Of a DNA stretch of 64,000 nt, positions 11,273 to 21,915 are shown piece after piece. Within the stretch, counting starts at the first letter, position 1. Each line of letters begins with the position of its first letter. Below the pieces are notes generated by a model, which saw nothing but the letters and a program-made list of their open reading frames with translations, searched no databases and had not been told where the DNA came from. Source of the stretch: Gymnopus androsaceus JB14 (taxonomy: Eukaryota; Basidiomycota; Agaricomycetes; Agaricales; Omphalotaceae); contig ML769460.1 of assembly GCA_009733575.1 (NCBI GenBank), positions 145,676 to 209,675 on the forward strand. The letters run 5' to 3'. A program made the translations under genes and the position numbers.

Positions 11273-12766
11273 GGATAATTCTACTCAACAACCCTGTTGA
11301 AGGGGTTGTTGGGATCTAACAACCCTCAAAATTTCGGCGTAACGGTGACAGTGACACTAGTGTTGCAATGGGTCACAGCAGAAAATTCTTAAGTCTAAGT
11401 GTATTGGAGCTATCAAGAATGTAGAATAACTGTTACAAACGTGAATTGTTTACTGAAAATAAGATGGCCACAGGCATCTGGGACTGAGTGTCATGGACCG
11501 CGCAACACTGCAAACACACCAAGTCATGCACCTGCCACCCTGGCAGTGGGTTTGCTGTTGTCCTAGGATTATTTGAATGATGAGTGTTTTGATTCAAGGG
11601 ACTATGTTCTGCGGCAACAGCGAGTGGAGCAGTATCTGGCATATAGAAAAGCTGGTGAGTCCGAGGGTATCTTGCAAGAAAGAAAAGCGCACCTAGGTCC
11701 TATTACCCATACCAACCTCCACTGCTACTCTTCTTTGTCACTACCACTCCCAAGTACTTGCCAAGTACAACTGAAAAGGTTTGGCTTTGTGAGCGTGTTG
11801 GTAGGCTGAAGAGGAGGGCAAAGAATAGCGCGGCATCGACGCGATGGACGCAGATGGCATATGTGTCAAAGTTACATCTTGGTAGAGTTTAGAGGTCCAG
11901 TCCAATCCAATTCATTTGCCTCAAGTTCAATGAATCATGAATTGGACCGGTCCATAAAAAAACAGATTTTCAATGAATTATGGACTGGCACTGATTGGAC
12001 TGGTCCATTGGTCCAATTTAATGCAGTTCATACCGGTCTAAACTGGTCCAAGTCCAAATGATTTAAATCAGTTTAGACTAATCTAAACTATGGAAATCAG
12101 TACATGCAGTATATTATGATACATAAGTAATACTGACCTGTTTGTGCAATTTTCAAGCCAAATGTTTATATACATGTCATTATTATTGTTAGATGTACAA
12201 AGAGATAGTGAGTATACTTACTCATGCCATGCCAAGTACTTACCACTGCATCAACATTCAAGTACATAAGAAACAAATCTATAACATCAGTTCTGAGTCA
12301 TGTGCTCATTGAGATGATGTTTGTGCATGTTTGGTTTCCTGTCTGTCTTGCAAAGTGTAATGGCTGAGGCTGATTAATGTAAATATAAATCATGAATTGT
12401 GCCATATCTAGTTTGGTTTAGTAACAAGTTAGGATAACTAGTAAGATATATTATTTCACCATGATTTGAACTAGTTGAAAACCATGATTTAGACTGGTCT
12501 AAACTGGTCTTTTGCCAGTTCATATGTTTTCAGAAGATTAGATGAACCATGAATTGGACTCAGTTTAGACCATGGACTGGTCCATTCTCAATCAGTTCAT
12601 TTTGCAGTCCAATCCAGTGCAATTCATGGTTTATTTGCAGTTCATTGGATTGGACCTCTAAACTCTACATCTTGGTCAAAATCCGGCATGACCGGCGATC
12701 ACGAGATACAAAGAGGTTGCCAGAAGGGTTGTTTCGGATCAACAGGGTTGTTCATTAGAATTATCC
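11273..12766. mobile_element. MITE with 28-bp terminal inverted repeats and 9-bp target duplication
   Basis: Both ends read GGATAATTCTA.T.AACAACC (inverted at the right end). The 9-bp duplication CTTCCCAAA flanks it at 11,264-11,272 and 12,767-12,775. Excising it rejoins hAT transposase sequence. Without the nested element it is about 700 bp and has no transposase. A 9-bp duplication suits Mutator-like elements, but 8-bp hAT-type trimming is possible. Confidence 0.85.
11883..12667. mobile_element. Nested non-autonomous hAT element, 785 bp
   Basis: Starts TAGAGTTTAGAGGTCCA and ends in its inverse, flanked by the 8-bp duplication CATCTTGG (11,875-11,882 and 12,668-12,675), the hAT signature. 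Both subterminal regions are dense in TGGACTGGTCCA-like palindromes, resembling hAT subterminal transposase-binding repeats. No coding capacity. Confidence 0.9.
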
Positions 12767-13620
12767 CTTCCCAAAGGCAACAAGTCTCAGGCCTCATCAT
12801 TTCAGGGCATGGCGCTTCCTGTTGTAAATTGATTGTTAAACTAATGTATATTCATTAGATGTAATCAATGTCAATGATGATGATGCTGGGTTTAATACAG
12901 CTTCAGCTCAAGCAGAAGCTGACAAGGCAGAGATTGGTATGTCTCTTTATTTCTTTCATACTGTGTAATGCTCAGGTTAATTATCTAGAACATTTGCATC
13001 CTGGGTGGGGGTCTCCAATCTACACTTTTTTCAAAACTAATGTCACAGTTGGTTATGAGAATGGTCAGAAATATCACTACTTCGCTTGTAATGCTCATCA
13101 CTGCAAAAGTAAAGGTGGCATTTGTTGATACCAAGACAGCAAGGACAAAAGTTCCACTGGTAATCTCCAGAAGCACACTGCAGCATGTTTTGGCCAAGAC
13201 GCTGTTGATGCAGCCATGCAAGGTCACAAACACTTGCAGCCTGATGGTTCCATATATGCTGCATTTGGTCGAAAGGGTTCTGTGCTGGTCAATGTCACTC
13301 ATTGTGCTCATATGGATAATCAGATACAGTGATTAATCCATTGAACACTCATGGCTTGCTTTTTAATTTTAATCTCTCTAGTGCAAACATTGTCCAATGG
13401 ATCACAGAAAACAACCGCGCTGTTAATATTGTTGAAGACTGGAAGTTCCAAGACCTCATGCTCGCTGGATGCCCTCAATCATCTCTTCCTAGCTATAGCA
13501 CTGTTGCACGTGACATTCAAACCAGTTTTGCTTGATGTGATGAAAAGATTAGCAACTTACTTCAAGTAGGTTTTATTCATTACAATGTATTTCTCACCAC
13601 TCACTCTCGATATCTAGAAC

Positions 13621-14102
13621 CAAGGGGTGTTCAAAAAAAATAAGCGCCGACATGACCTTGGGGGGGGGGATCTGAGAAGTCCTTATGGCCGAAAATTTTT
13701 TCATACTATTGAGGCTCTGAGGGGTGTTCTAGGTCAATTCAACCACTGAAATAAGGCTGTAAAGCCCATTTAAAGCACTCAACATGGATTTTATAGGATA
13801 TGATGCAATTTAGTACCAATTTAGCACCTCCATCAAAAAATATTGTCAATGCAAGTGCACTTACACCAGGTTGAATTGAACTTAGATAAACTGCTGTGTA
13901 TTAAATTGCCTCTGGAAATGTTGTTTAAAGGTGCAAAGGAGAAAAATTTGTTATGTAATACAAATTTGAAGTTGGAAATCCTCCGAAGTGTGGGAAAATT
14001 TTACTATATATAGGCGGTGGAAGGGGGGAGGGGGGGGCTTCATGAATCCTTATGACCCAAAAACAAGGTCATGTCGGGACTTAGTGGGTTGAACACCCCT
14101 TG
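13621..14102. mobile_element. Non-autonomous hAT MITE, 482 bp
   Basis: Perfect 14-bp ends CAAGGGGTGTTCAA, with imperfect inverted homology continuing inward (GACATGACCTTG), and the 8-bp duplication TCTAGAAC at 13,613-13,620 and 14,103-14,110. It landed exactly across the 3' splice acceptor of an intron in the hAT transposase gene. Confidence 0.93.
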
Positions 14103-14366
14103 TCTAGAACTACCCAGGATGTATCAATTTTGCCACAGATGCATGGACATCACTGAATCATTGTGCTATGGCTGCCTGGACTGCACACCTTTAGCACAAG
14201 GGACAGCCACTTGTTTTTCTCTTAGATGTTTTTGAGATCCCTGAGGTGTGTTTACTTCAGTGCTCTGTCCACCACCGTGCCAATATAGCCTTGCCATCCA
14301 GTCTCACACTGCTATTCTCAAAGGACACAATTAGCATGATCTCCCAGGTTATTCCAATGATGGATA

Positions 14367-14708
14367 TATTAGAGTTACATTCCTAAATAGGAAGTAGCAG
14401 CAGTAAGTCCACACAGGACTTAGTGGTAACGATCACACAGATCGATGGGGGACAACGGTGTTTTACAGGGTATGCTACCTAGGCTTATATACAGTCCTAT
14501 GTACAAGAGACATATTGGGCAAGTGGCTACTGCGTGAACATGTGTGGCTACTATGCATACGAGTAAAGTGGATACGGCGAGAGACTGAGTGGAGTCTGAG
14601 AGACGATAACAGTGGTGTGCATGGGATGGTGATACAAACAAGTGGATACTACGAGAAAGCGTTCCATGTATAGTTCGATAGAATATATTTACCTTTGATA
14701 TTCCAACA
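14367..14708 (-). repeat. 3' LTR of the Copia element
   Basis: On the minus strand it begins TGTTGGAATATC and ends TCTAATA. It matches 19,747-20,087 almost throughout. Confidence 0.95.
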
Positions 14709-14720
14709 CTCCCCTTCAAA
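14709..14720 (-). promoter_or_regulatory. Polypurine tract of the Copia element
   Basis: Minus-strand TTTGAAGGGGAG directly abuts the start of the 3' LTR, the usual position of the plus-strand DNA primer. Confidence 0.8.
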
Positions 14721-17700
14721 CCTTTGCTAATCCCATGGATGCTGCGAAGTGTTTGGCTTTCATCGAAGGTAAGGCTTTGGTGAAGATGTCTGCCGTCATG
14801 TTTTCGGTAGGGCAGTATGTAAGACGAATTTTACCTTCCTCAATGACGTAGCGGATGAAGTGGTATCGGATATCGATGTGTTTGGTCCTAGCGTGAAAAC
14901 GATCATCCTTCACCAATGCGATGGCGGACTGATTGTCTGACATGATGGGGATCGCATGAGTAATTGGACCAAAGATTTCCGACAAAAGATTCCTAAGCCA
15001 GATCGCTTCCTTTGCCGCATGGGTCAAAGCGATATACTCGGCTTCCGTGGTGGATAAGGAAATGGTATCCTGTCGTTTTGACGACCAAGATACTGCTCCA
15101 CCATTCAACATAAAAACGTACCCGGAAATAGCATGTCGATCTTCTTGGGACATACCATCCGCATCCGTATAGCCCTGGACTGTCTCCTGGTTGCTCGTAC
15201 TGAGCCAAAAGTCTCGGGTGTATTTGAGATAGGCGTAGACACGGCGTACACCGTTCCAATGAGTGATGCCGGGGTTTTGTGAAAAGCGAGCAAGGATAGA
15301 GACTGCATACGTGATGTCAGGTCTCGTAGCGACGGATAAGTACTGGAGGGCGCCAAGTGCCTCTCTGTAGGGTTTGTCGCTGCATGAAAGCGATATCCTC
15401 GACCGTTTTTGGTGACTGGTCTTTGGTGAGGTGAATGTGGGGATCGAAGGGAATAGAGAGTGGCTTTATATCCGAGAATCCATAGCAAGAGAGTATGGCG
15501 TCAATGTATGACCGCTGGGATAGGTGAATCGTCCTATTATGAAGAGATCTTTGGATCTCGATCCCAAGTAGCCAATGGATTTCTCCGGAATCAACAACTT
15601 CGATTATAGCCCCAATATCTTTCTTCAATTTCTCCATGATGGCCAGGGTTTCGGTAACCAATGTCATGTCGTCAACATGTATAAAAATGATGGTGAAGGG
15701 ATTAGTGCGGTAGAAAACAGCGTGATCAAAATCAGACCGTTTAAACCCTAGTTGGGTCATGATTTCCCTGAATCGCATGTACCATCATCGACCGGCTTGT
15801 TTAAGTCCGTAAAGTGCGAGTTTAAGCCGTAAAGTTTGACCTGGTTTTACCCCTATATCAATGCCTGGAGGTGCCTTCATAAAAATGCGCTCGTTGTCGT
15901 CCAATTTCCCGTAAAGGTAAGCTGATTTCATGTCCATTTGGTGAATAATCATGCTCTTTTCAGCTCCAATGCTGAGTATAGCACGGACTGATGCAAGTTT
16001 CGCGACAGATGCGAAGGTTTCGTCTGGGAAGTAGTCAACGTCTGGGATCTGATTAAATCCACGTACAACAAGACGAGCTCTGTGTCCTGTAATGTGACCT
16101 CGTTCATCCTTCTTGGTCCGATAGACCCATTTGGATGTGAGAATGTTTGCATCTGGAGGTGGAGTGACAATTGTATAGGTTCCACGCTCCTGGAGTCTGG
16201 AGATTTCGTCCTTCATGGCATCGTACCATTTGGAGCTGTCAGGTTGTCGCATAGCTTCTGCAACAGATAAAGGATCAGATTTGATTTCTGATGTTACCTG
16301 ACCTAGAGATGCGGTAAGATGTCGCAACTCATCACTTCCTTCTCCAAGTCCTTCAATGACGTCCCTGATCTTCTTGGTGGGTCGTCTGACTCGTTTCCCA
16401 GATACTTCGTCTGGTGCAATTGGTTCGGCGATTTCTTCTGGAACTGGTATGACAGGCTGTTCCGACTCGGTGACTGATGTTTCTAAATTTCCCAAATTTC
16501 CATCCTCCCCTTCAACGGGTTGGATCTGCCTGTCGGAGAAAACTACGTTCCTCTCTGTCGTGACAGTGTGACGTGTTGGCCAGTAGATGTAGTGACCATT
16601 CGATTCGGGTTCGAGTCCTATCCAGCGTCCTTCCTGGGCCTGTGGTTCCAATTTGCCGGGTTCCTTTTCTCGTTTGACATAAACGATACTGCCGAAGATT
16701 CGAAGATTAGTAATGTCCGGTTTAATACCAAACTGTTTCTCGTATGGAGTGGCCATTCCAATGGCTTTCTTCGGCGTCCTGTTCCAAACATATACCGCAT
16801 ATTTCATCATGAATCCCCAAAGCCATTTCGGGAGTCCTGATGAGATTAAAAGACTTCGAACTGTGTTAAGCAAAGTTCGATGTGCGCGTTCCGCTATACC
16901 ATTGTGTTCCGGGGTGTCGTGTACCATGAGACGTCGTCATGTCCCAATGCGTTCCAGATATGCTGTGAATTCGTTACTGAGAAATTCTCCCCCTCGATCA
17001 GAGTGGAGAACTTTAACAGTTGTGCCGTATTGAGTTTGGAGACCTGTTTGGAGAACCACGTACTGTGCGAATGACTCGTCCTTCGACTTCATTTGGGGTT
17101 CCTCCAACCAGTCAGTTGCTTCGTCAACTAAAGTCAGCGTGTAAGTACAGTGGTTTACCATCCTGACTTGTGATGGTCCCCACACGTCCATGTGGAAGAT
17201 GTCTCCAAAATTTTCCGCACGTGGAGATGATCGCACCTGAGCGATAGGATACCTGGATGCTTTCCCAAGCATACAAGCGTGGCATTCTGGTTCGTCCATT
17301 TGCTTCGGATCCAATCCGATTCCACGAACCTGGTTGTCTCGGAACATATGCTTCACGTAAGCATAGTTGAGGTGACCTAAGATGCAGTGTGCCTCGTAAA
17401 GAGATACCAATCTGCCGATCTTAGTCGAATAAGCGTGTTCCCTTGATGGGATCTGGTATAGTCCGTTAATCTTTGGGATAACTCCCACGAGATTTCCCTG
17501 GCGATCTCTGATCGTCATTTTACCATTTGCGGTGTGGATGGCATAACCATCATCGTCGAGTTTTCCCAATGATACGAGTGTGTTGGGAGTGTCTGGACAT
17601 AGAAGGGTGTTGGGGAGCTTTAACATTCTTATTTCTTGTTCGAATGTTGGAAGTCCCAGATGGAGTGTGCCGGAGATGTTTGCCGTGAAGGTTTCCGCGT

Positions 17701-19027
17701 TAGCGGCCTGAATGACTCGTGTTGGAATCTCCCGTTGATTCCTGAGTTCGTCGGTGAGTGGCGTCATGTGGGTAGAGCATCCGGAGTCAAAAAGAATTGC
17801 TCCGTAACTGTGGGCTGCAGCGTAAGCGTGATCACCTTTTCCAACTCCTTCTTCGGTGTCATATCCAAATTTGAAGGAAGGAAAGAGATTAACGTCGACG
17901 TATACTTCCTCCTCCTCTTCATTGTTAAGAGTAAGAGGTGGCGGACTGTCGACTTTGATGTTTTGCACTATATCAGAATTGTATTTCTGACATTTGTGAT
18001 CGCTCGGCGATGAAAGAGCTAATTCGAATTTATCAGCTATTTCGGAAAAATCGAAAACAAGATTCCCATGCTTAGCGGGAATTTCGATTGCTGCCCATGA
18101 TGACTCTGGTACTTCCTCAATCATAGATGAGGATGCCACTTCGCTATTCTTCGGCCTATCTCTCCAGTTTCCATCTGACTTCTTCTTCTGCTTTTCTTTA
18201 GGAGCCTTCGTCTCCTTGGCCTCGTTGGCCTGACTGCGTTTCTCCGATGGACATTGATTTCCAAAGTGACCTTTACCTCCGCAGTTATAACAAACGGAGT
18301 CCTGACGACTCGTCGATCCTCCGCGGCCTCTGCCTCTGCCTCGGGAATTTCCCCTAAAGGAATTTCCACGACCTCGGAAACCTCCTCTTCCCCTATTACC
18401 GGCATAGTTTGCCGATTCCTTCTTGTGATCATGTCGCATTTGGTGTACCATTGATTCAGCACGAATGGTAGAGATGAGTTCCGCAGGACTGAGCTTCTTG
18501 TCGGATTTAGCGGAGAAAACAGCCAATGCGTTTATCGTAGCTTTGAAGGTGTCAGGGACAGAGGACATAATGGTGTTGACGAATATATCGTCGTTGATAT
18601 CGATTCCCCTTGTCGTGAGGTCGTCGCGGATGCTGATCATGTCGTCCAAATGTTTATTGACCTTGGATGGGTCCGTGCATCGCATAGTGTGGAGTCGTCT
18701 TTGCAAAAATGATTCAGTAAGAGCGTTTTTAGAATCATAATCAGCGAGTAAATTTTCCCACAACTGCTTCGTGTTGTCGTAGTGCCTATACCTTCGGAAT
18801 ATTCCATCCGATAACCTGCCAATGATCGCATTAAGCAAATCACTATCCTTTCCCCTATGCTTCCTCGTTTGATCCTTGAGCAAGATCAGGTTGCGGATTC
18901 CATTCCAAATAACGCTGATAGCCGATAGATCTGGCTGCGAATTCCACTCGAGTTTTCCACGTGTCCCAATTTGATCCGTCTGACTTTAAGGTTGTAACCT
19001 TATCAAAGCTTTTAGTGCTTTAGACAT
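14716..19027 (-). pseudogene. Copia gag-pol polyprotein, broken by two TGA codons and frameshifts
   Basis: In order on the minus strand: a Copia-type gag N-terminus (LKSDGSNWDTWK) near 18,980; gag core; RG-rich stretch and CCHC knuckle CYNCGGKGHFGNQC near 18,290; protease ILFDSGCSTHM near 17,790; integrase zinc finger (HCILGH ... CHACM) near 17,270-17,400; catalytic FHMDVWGP, LHSDRGGEF and HNGIAERAHR; RT with FIHVDDM near 15,670; RNase H with STTEAEYIAL near 15,030; stop at 14,716. In-frame TGA codons occupy 16,937-16,939 and 15,785-15,787, each next to CGA and each where Arg is plausible. One-base frame changes occur near 18,870 and 15,388, with more confusion near 19,015. Confidence 0.9.
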
Positions 19028-19046
19028 TTCGTCGTCGTCGTCGGAA

Positions 19047-19697
19047 TCAGCAATTAAAGCGCCTGGTGATCCGGGATCTGATGGCGATGGGGTTCTGTGT
19101 GGAGAAGGTGGTTCCGTATTTGAATATGGAATTTGGGGTGCAGTGCCCTGTGGAAATGATTGTGGAGGAGTAGGTGGGGTTGGTTCGCGTTTTGGTGCAG
19201 GTGATTGTGTTGGAGCGGGAGTATGCTGTTGTGAGGATGATGCTATAGTCTGAAGCAACAGGTGCTTCAGTATCCTCTTCTTCGTCGTTGTCTTCGTTGT
19301 CGTCGGCGATGTGTCGTAGGTGACTTCTGATGATTTGCTCCTGCTCTTTTGCAATGGGTTTCGCAAAATCTGCTAATTTACCTGTCCAAAGTACGTCGTA
19401 TCGATTTAGGCAATGTTGTTTTTCGCACTGGCTCCACCTTCCAGTGGTTCGGCTTTTGTATCTGTCGACTAATTCGTCGATATCAAAGATGTGTGGGTGT
19501 CCTTTACAAGGAACAGTGTCGTCTGTGGGAGGTAATGGTGCTGATCTCTGCTGTGGTGTTACAGCTTTGCTACTCGATGAGCTGGCTTGTTCCGATGCAA
19601 TGGAACGTTGTCGAGTTACTGGTGGTGGTGCTTGTTGTGATTTTATCTCCTGTCGAGTTCGTAGTGGTGGAGGGTCTGGCCTGGGTGGCATGAACAA
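19047..19697 (-). CDS. Upstream ORF in the Copia leader region
   Basis: Between the 5' LTR and gag lies an open frame of 216 codons starting at 19,697. It begins Pro/Arg/Ser-rich, has a compact middle (residues about 65-115 with several Cys, Trp and His, including RWSQCEKQHCLNRYD) and then an acidic tail; coding-like Pro-rich sequence continues in the next frame to about 19,030. It may be an N-terminal extension of gag or a separate ORF. I do not recognise the domain. It could be broken by the same frame problems as the rest of the element. Confidence 0.4.
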   Translation of the reverse strand: MFMPPRPDPPPLRTRQEIKSQQAPPPVTRQRSIASEQASSSSSKAVTPQQRSAPLPPTDDTVPCKGHPHIFDIDELVDRYKSRTTGRWSQCEKQHCLNRYDVLWTGKLADFAKPIAKEQEQIIRSHLRHIADDNEDNDEEEDTEAPVASDYSIILTTAYSRSNTITCTKTRTNPTYSSTIISTGHCTPNSIFKYGTTFSTQNPIAIRSRITRRFNC

Positions 19698-19730
19698 GCG
19701 TTACGGCAATATGATGCGTCAATGGTTAAG

Positions 19731-19746
19731 GCTGGGGCCCATAACC
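19731..19746 (-). promoter_or_regulatory. Primer-binding site of the Copia element (half-tRNA type)
   Basis: Minus-strand GGTTATGGGCCCCAGC follows the 5' LTR immediately. It is complementary to the anticodon arm of initiator methionine tRNA (GGGCYCATAACC core), as in Drosophila copia and yeast Ty5, not to a tRNA 3' end. Confidence 0.75.
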
Positions 19747-20087
19747 TATTAGAGTTACGTTCCTAAATAGGAAGTAGCAGCAGTAAGTCCACACAGGACT
19801 TAGTGGTAACGATCACACAGATCGATGGGGGACAACGGTGTTTTACAGGGTATGCTACCTAGGCTTATATACAGTCCTATGTACAAGAGACATATTGGGC
19901 AAGTGGCTACTGCGTGAACATGTGTGGCTACTATGCATACGGTAAAGTGGATACGGCGAGAGACTGAGTGGAGTCTGAGAGACGATAACAGTGGAGTGCA
20001 TGGGATGGTGATACAAACAAGTGGATACTACGAGAAAGCGTTCCATGTATAGTTCAATAGACTATATTTACCTTTGATATTCCAACA
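19747..20087 (-). repeat. 5' LTR of the Copia element
   Basis: Partner of 14,367-14,708; ends TGTTGG...TAATA on the minus strand; abuts the GGATA duplication. Confidence 0.95.
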
Positions 20088-21654
20088 GGATATTATTGAC
20101 AACTTCTTTAGTGAGACACCTACTTGTGATCTCCATTCTGCAGTGAGATCAGCTCTGTGGCTAGCTCAAGGGACACTCAATTGGTATTACTCACAAATGG
20201 ATGAATCAAATGTGTATCATATTGCCATGAGTGAGCTTTGGTTTAAAAGTCAAATCTAATTTGTCTCATGCATTTTTTTAGTTCTACACCCAAAGCTCAA
20301 GCTTGATTACTTTCGGAATTGTGGTTGGGAGAAAATGTGGATTGACACTGCTGAGGCCATTGTCCGCAAAGAATTTCAGCACTATGTGGACAATGCTACT
20401 GATGATAACAAAAGTGAAACTACGGTACATTCTTGTTTTATGTTTTGAATCTGCAAGATTCATTGTCTTCCATAGCCTGCACCTAGTGTTGCATCAACCT
20501 CAACTTTTGATATTTTTGCTCATGTCAACCTGCCCGCTGCTTTGACATCACGAAATGAACTTGATGACTACCTTACAACATCCTGTGAATCCAATGTTGA
20601 TGATCCTCTGAAGTGGTGGTGGGAGAAGTGTCGTGTTTATCCACTTCTTTCACAGATGGCACTGGATTATCTTTCTATTCTGGGTAAGTTGTCCCTCATT
20701 CAATCATGGAGAGTACTAATGCTTCTTGTAACTACTTTGACTACTGTTGAATGGGTCTTCTCACATGGTCAGCACCTTCTCCACTTTACATGCAATTGAC
20801 TATCTGGAAAATTGATCCGAACATTCCTCTGCCTTGGTTCTTGGAGTAGTAAGGATCTCATACTTGATGAAGACATTCTTAGCGCTATCAATATCAAGAA
20901 AGGGAAATACAAGGCAGTTGAGTTAGATGAAGATGACCAGGAGGAACACTAGTCATCAGCGAACATTTATACTAGAATACTTCCATGTTTCTTTAATTAT
21001 TTTAGACTGTTCAGCAATCAACTCCAATCTTGTATCCCTTGGTTAGCTGTATGTATGTTGGGACCTGCGGTAATTCTGCGGTAATACCGGGACTGTTGTG
21101 GGTTCCAACGGGTGTCATTAGACTGTGGTACAAAGGGTATGGTATTGATGGGTCCGGGTACAGTATGCCTCCAGGATACCTGCAGTGATACCTGTGAGCA
21201 ACACTATTTGTGTGTGATTACTGCCAACCTTATCCTTGCTCTTACTTCAACCAGTGACCACTATCTCTCTAGATTGCATACAGAACTATTTCTGAGCAGT
21301 GAAATATTCTGTAAGTGTGTGATCTATGGCTTTCTCACTCTTGCCAGAGTATATGAGTGCATGTAAATGTGATTACATAGGTATGCGGCAAGGTTTCGGG
21401 CTGAGTCAATCCATGGACTGAGTGCCTACAGACTGACTCCAGCTCAACAGACTCCAAAACATGGTGTCTGTGATGCGCGATGATACCTGTCTACGTAGGA
21501 GCCTGCGATGCATCAAGCAAAGTGCGGATACCCCCCTATGTAGGAGGAGGCCCCTACAAGCAGAAGCCTTGCCACTACCAATAGAACCACCAAATGAAAT
21601 TTTGAACTCACCTTTTACTTGACCTACCTTTACTCAACCAATCCACAAAACCAA

Positions 21655-21915
21655 ATATGTGGATGTGGGGGTGAATACATGGAAACACCCCTACATATGT
21701 GAATGCAAATGTTTATGCATATATGGGGCGAATGCATGGAAATGCCCCATGAATGCAAATGCGATGCAGATGTAGATATGGGGGAAAATGTGTGGAAATG
21801 CCCACCAAGTTATGCAGATATGGGGACAAATGCATGGAAGTGCCCCATGAATGTGAATGCGAATGCGATGTGGGAGCAAATGCGTGGAAATGCCCCCTGA
21901 ATACGAATGCAATAC
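21655..21915. repeat. Degenerate minisatellite around GGAAATGCCCC
   Basis: The pattern ATGCATGGAAATGCCCC followed by GAATGCAAATGCGATG recurs about five times with drift and spacing of roughly 50-60 bp. It produces long spurious frames on both strands. Confidence 0.7.

Larger units (their letters stand above)
14367..20087 (-). mobile_element. Complete Ty1/Copia LTR retrotransposon with 5-bp target duplication
   Basis: Two LTRs (342 and 341 bp) enclose a gag-pol region on the minus strand. The duplication GGATA flanks the element (14,362-14,366 and 20,088-20,092). The LTRs differ at four substitutions and one indel, about 98.5% identity, so it is relatively young. It sits inside the hAT transposase gene. 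A primer-binding site and polypurine tract adjoin the LTRs. The coding region has two in-frame TGA codons and frame changes, so this copy is probably non-autonomous. Confidence 0.96.
10606..20952 (+). pseudogene. hAT-superfamily transposase gene, CpG-depleted and interrupted
   Basis: Segments: an MGRSK start at 10,606; a Ser/Lys-rich linker 11,080-11,270; a BED-type zinc finger at 12,985-13,210 (paired Cys/Cys and His/Cys with KHTAACF); the ITENNRAVNI block near 13,400; the INFATDAWTS catalytic-type block near 14,125; then, past the Copia insertion, a KLKLDYFRNCGW block near 20,300, and the C-terminal dimerisation region (DPLKWWW, ALDYLSI, TVEWVFSHG, LCLGSWS) ending in TAG at 20,950-20,952. 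Introns can be placed at 13,566-13,617 (before MITE insertion), 20,231-20,281 and 20,425-20,475. In-frame stops (for example TGA near 13,534) show it is dead. I could not find its terminal repeats. Confidence 0.85.
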
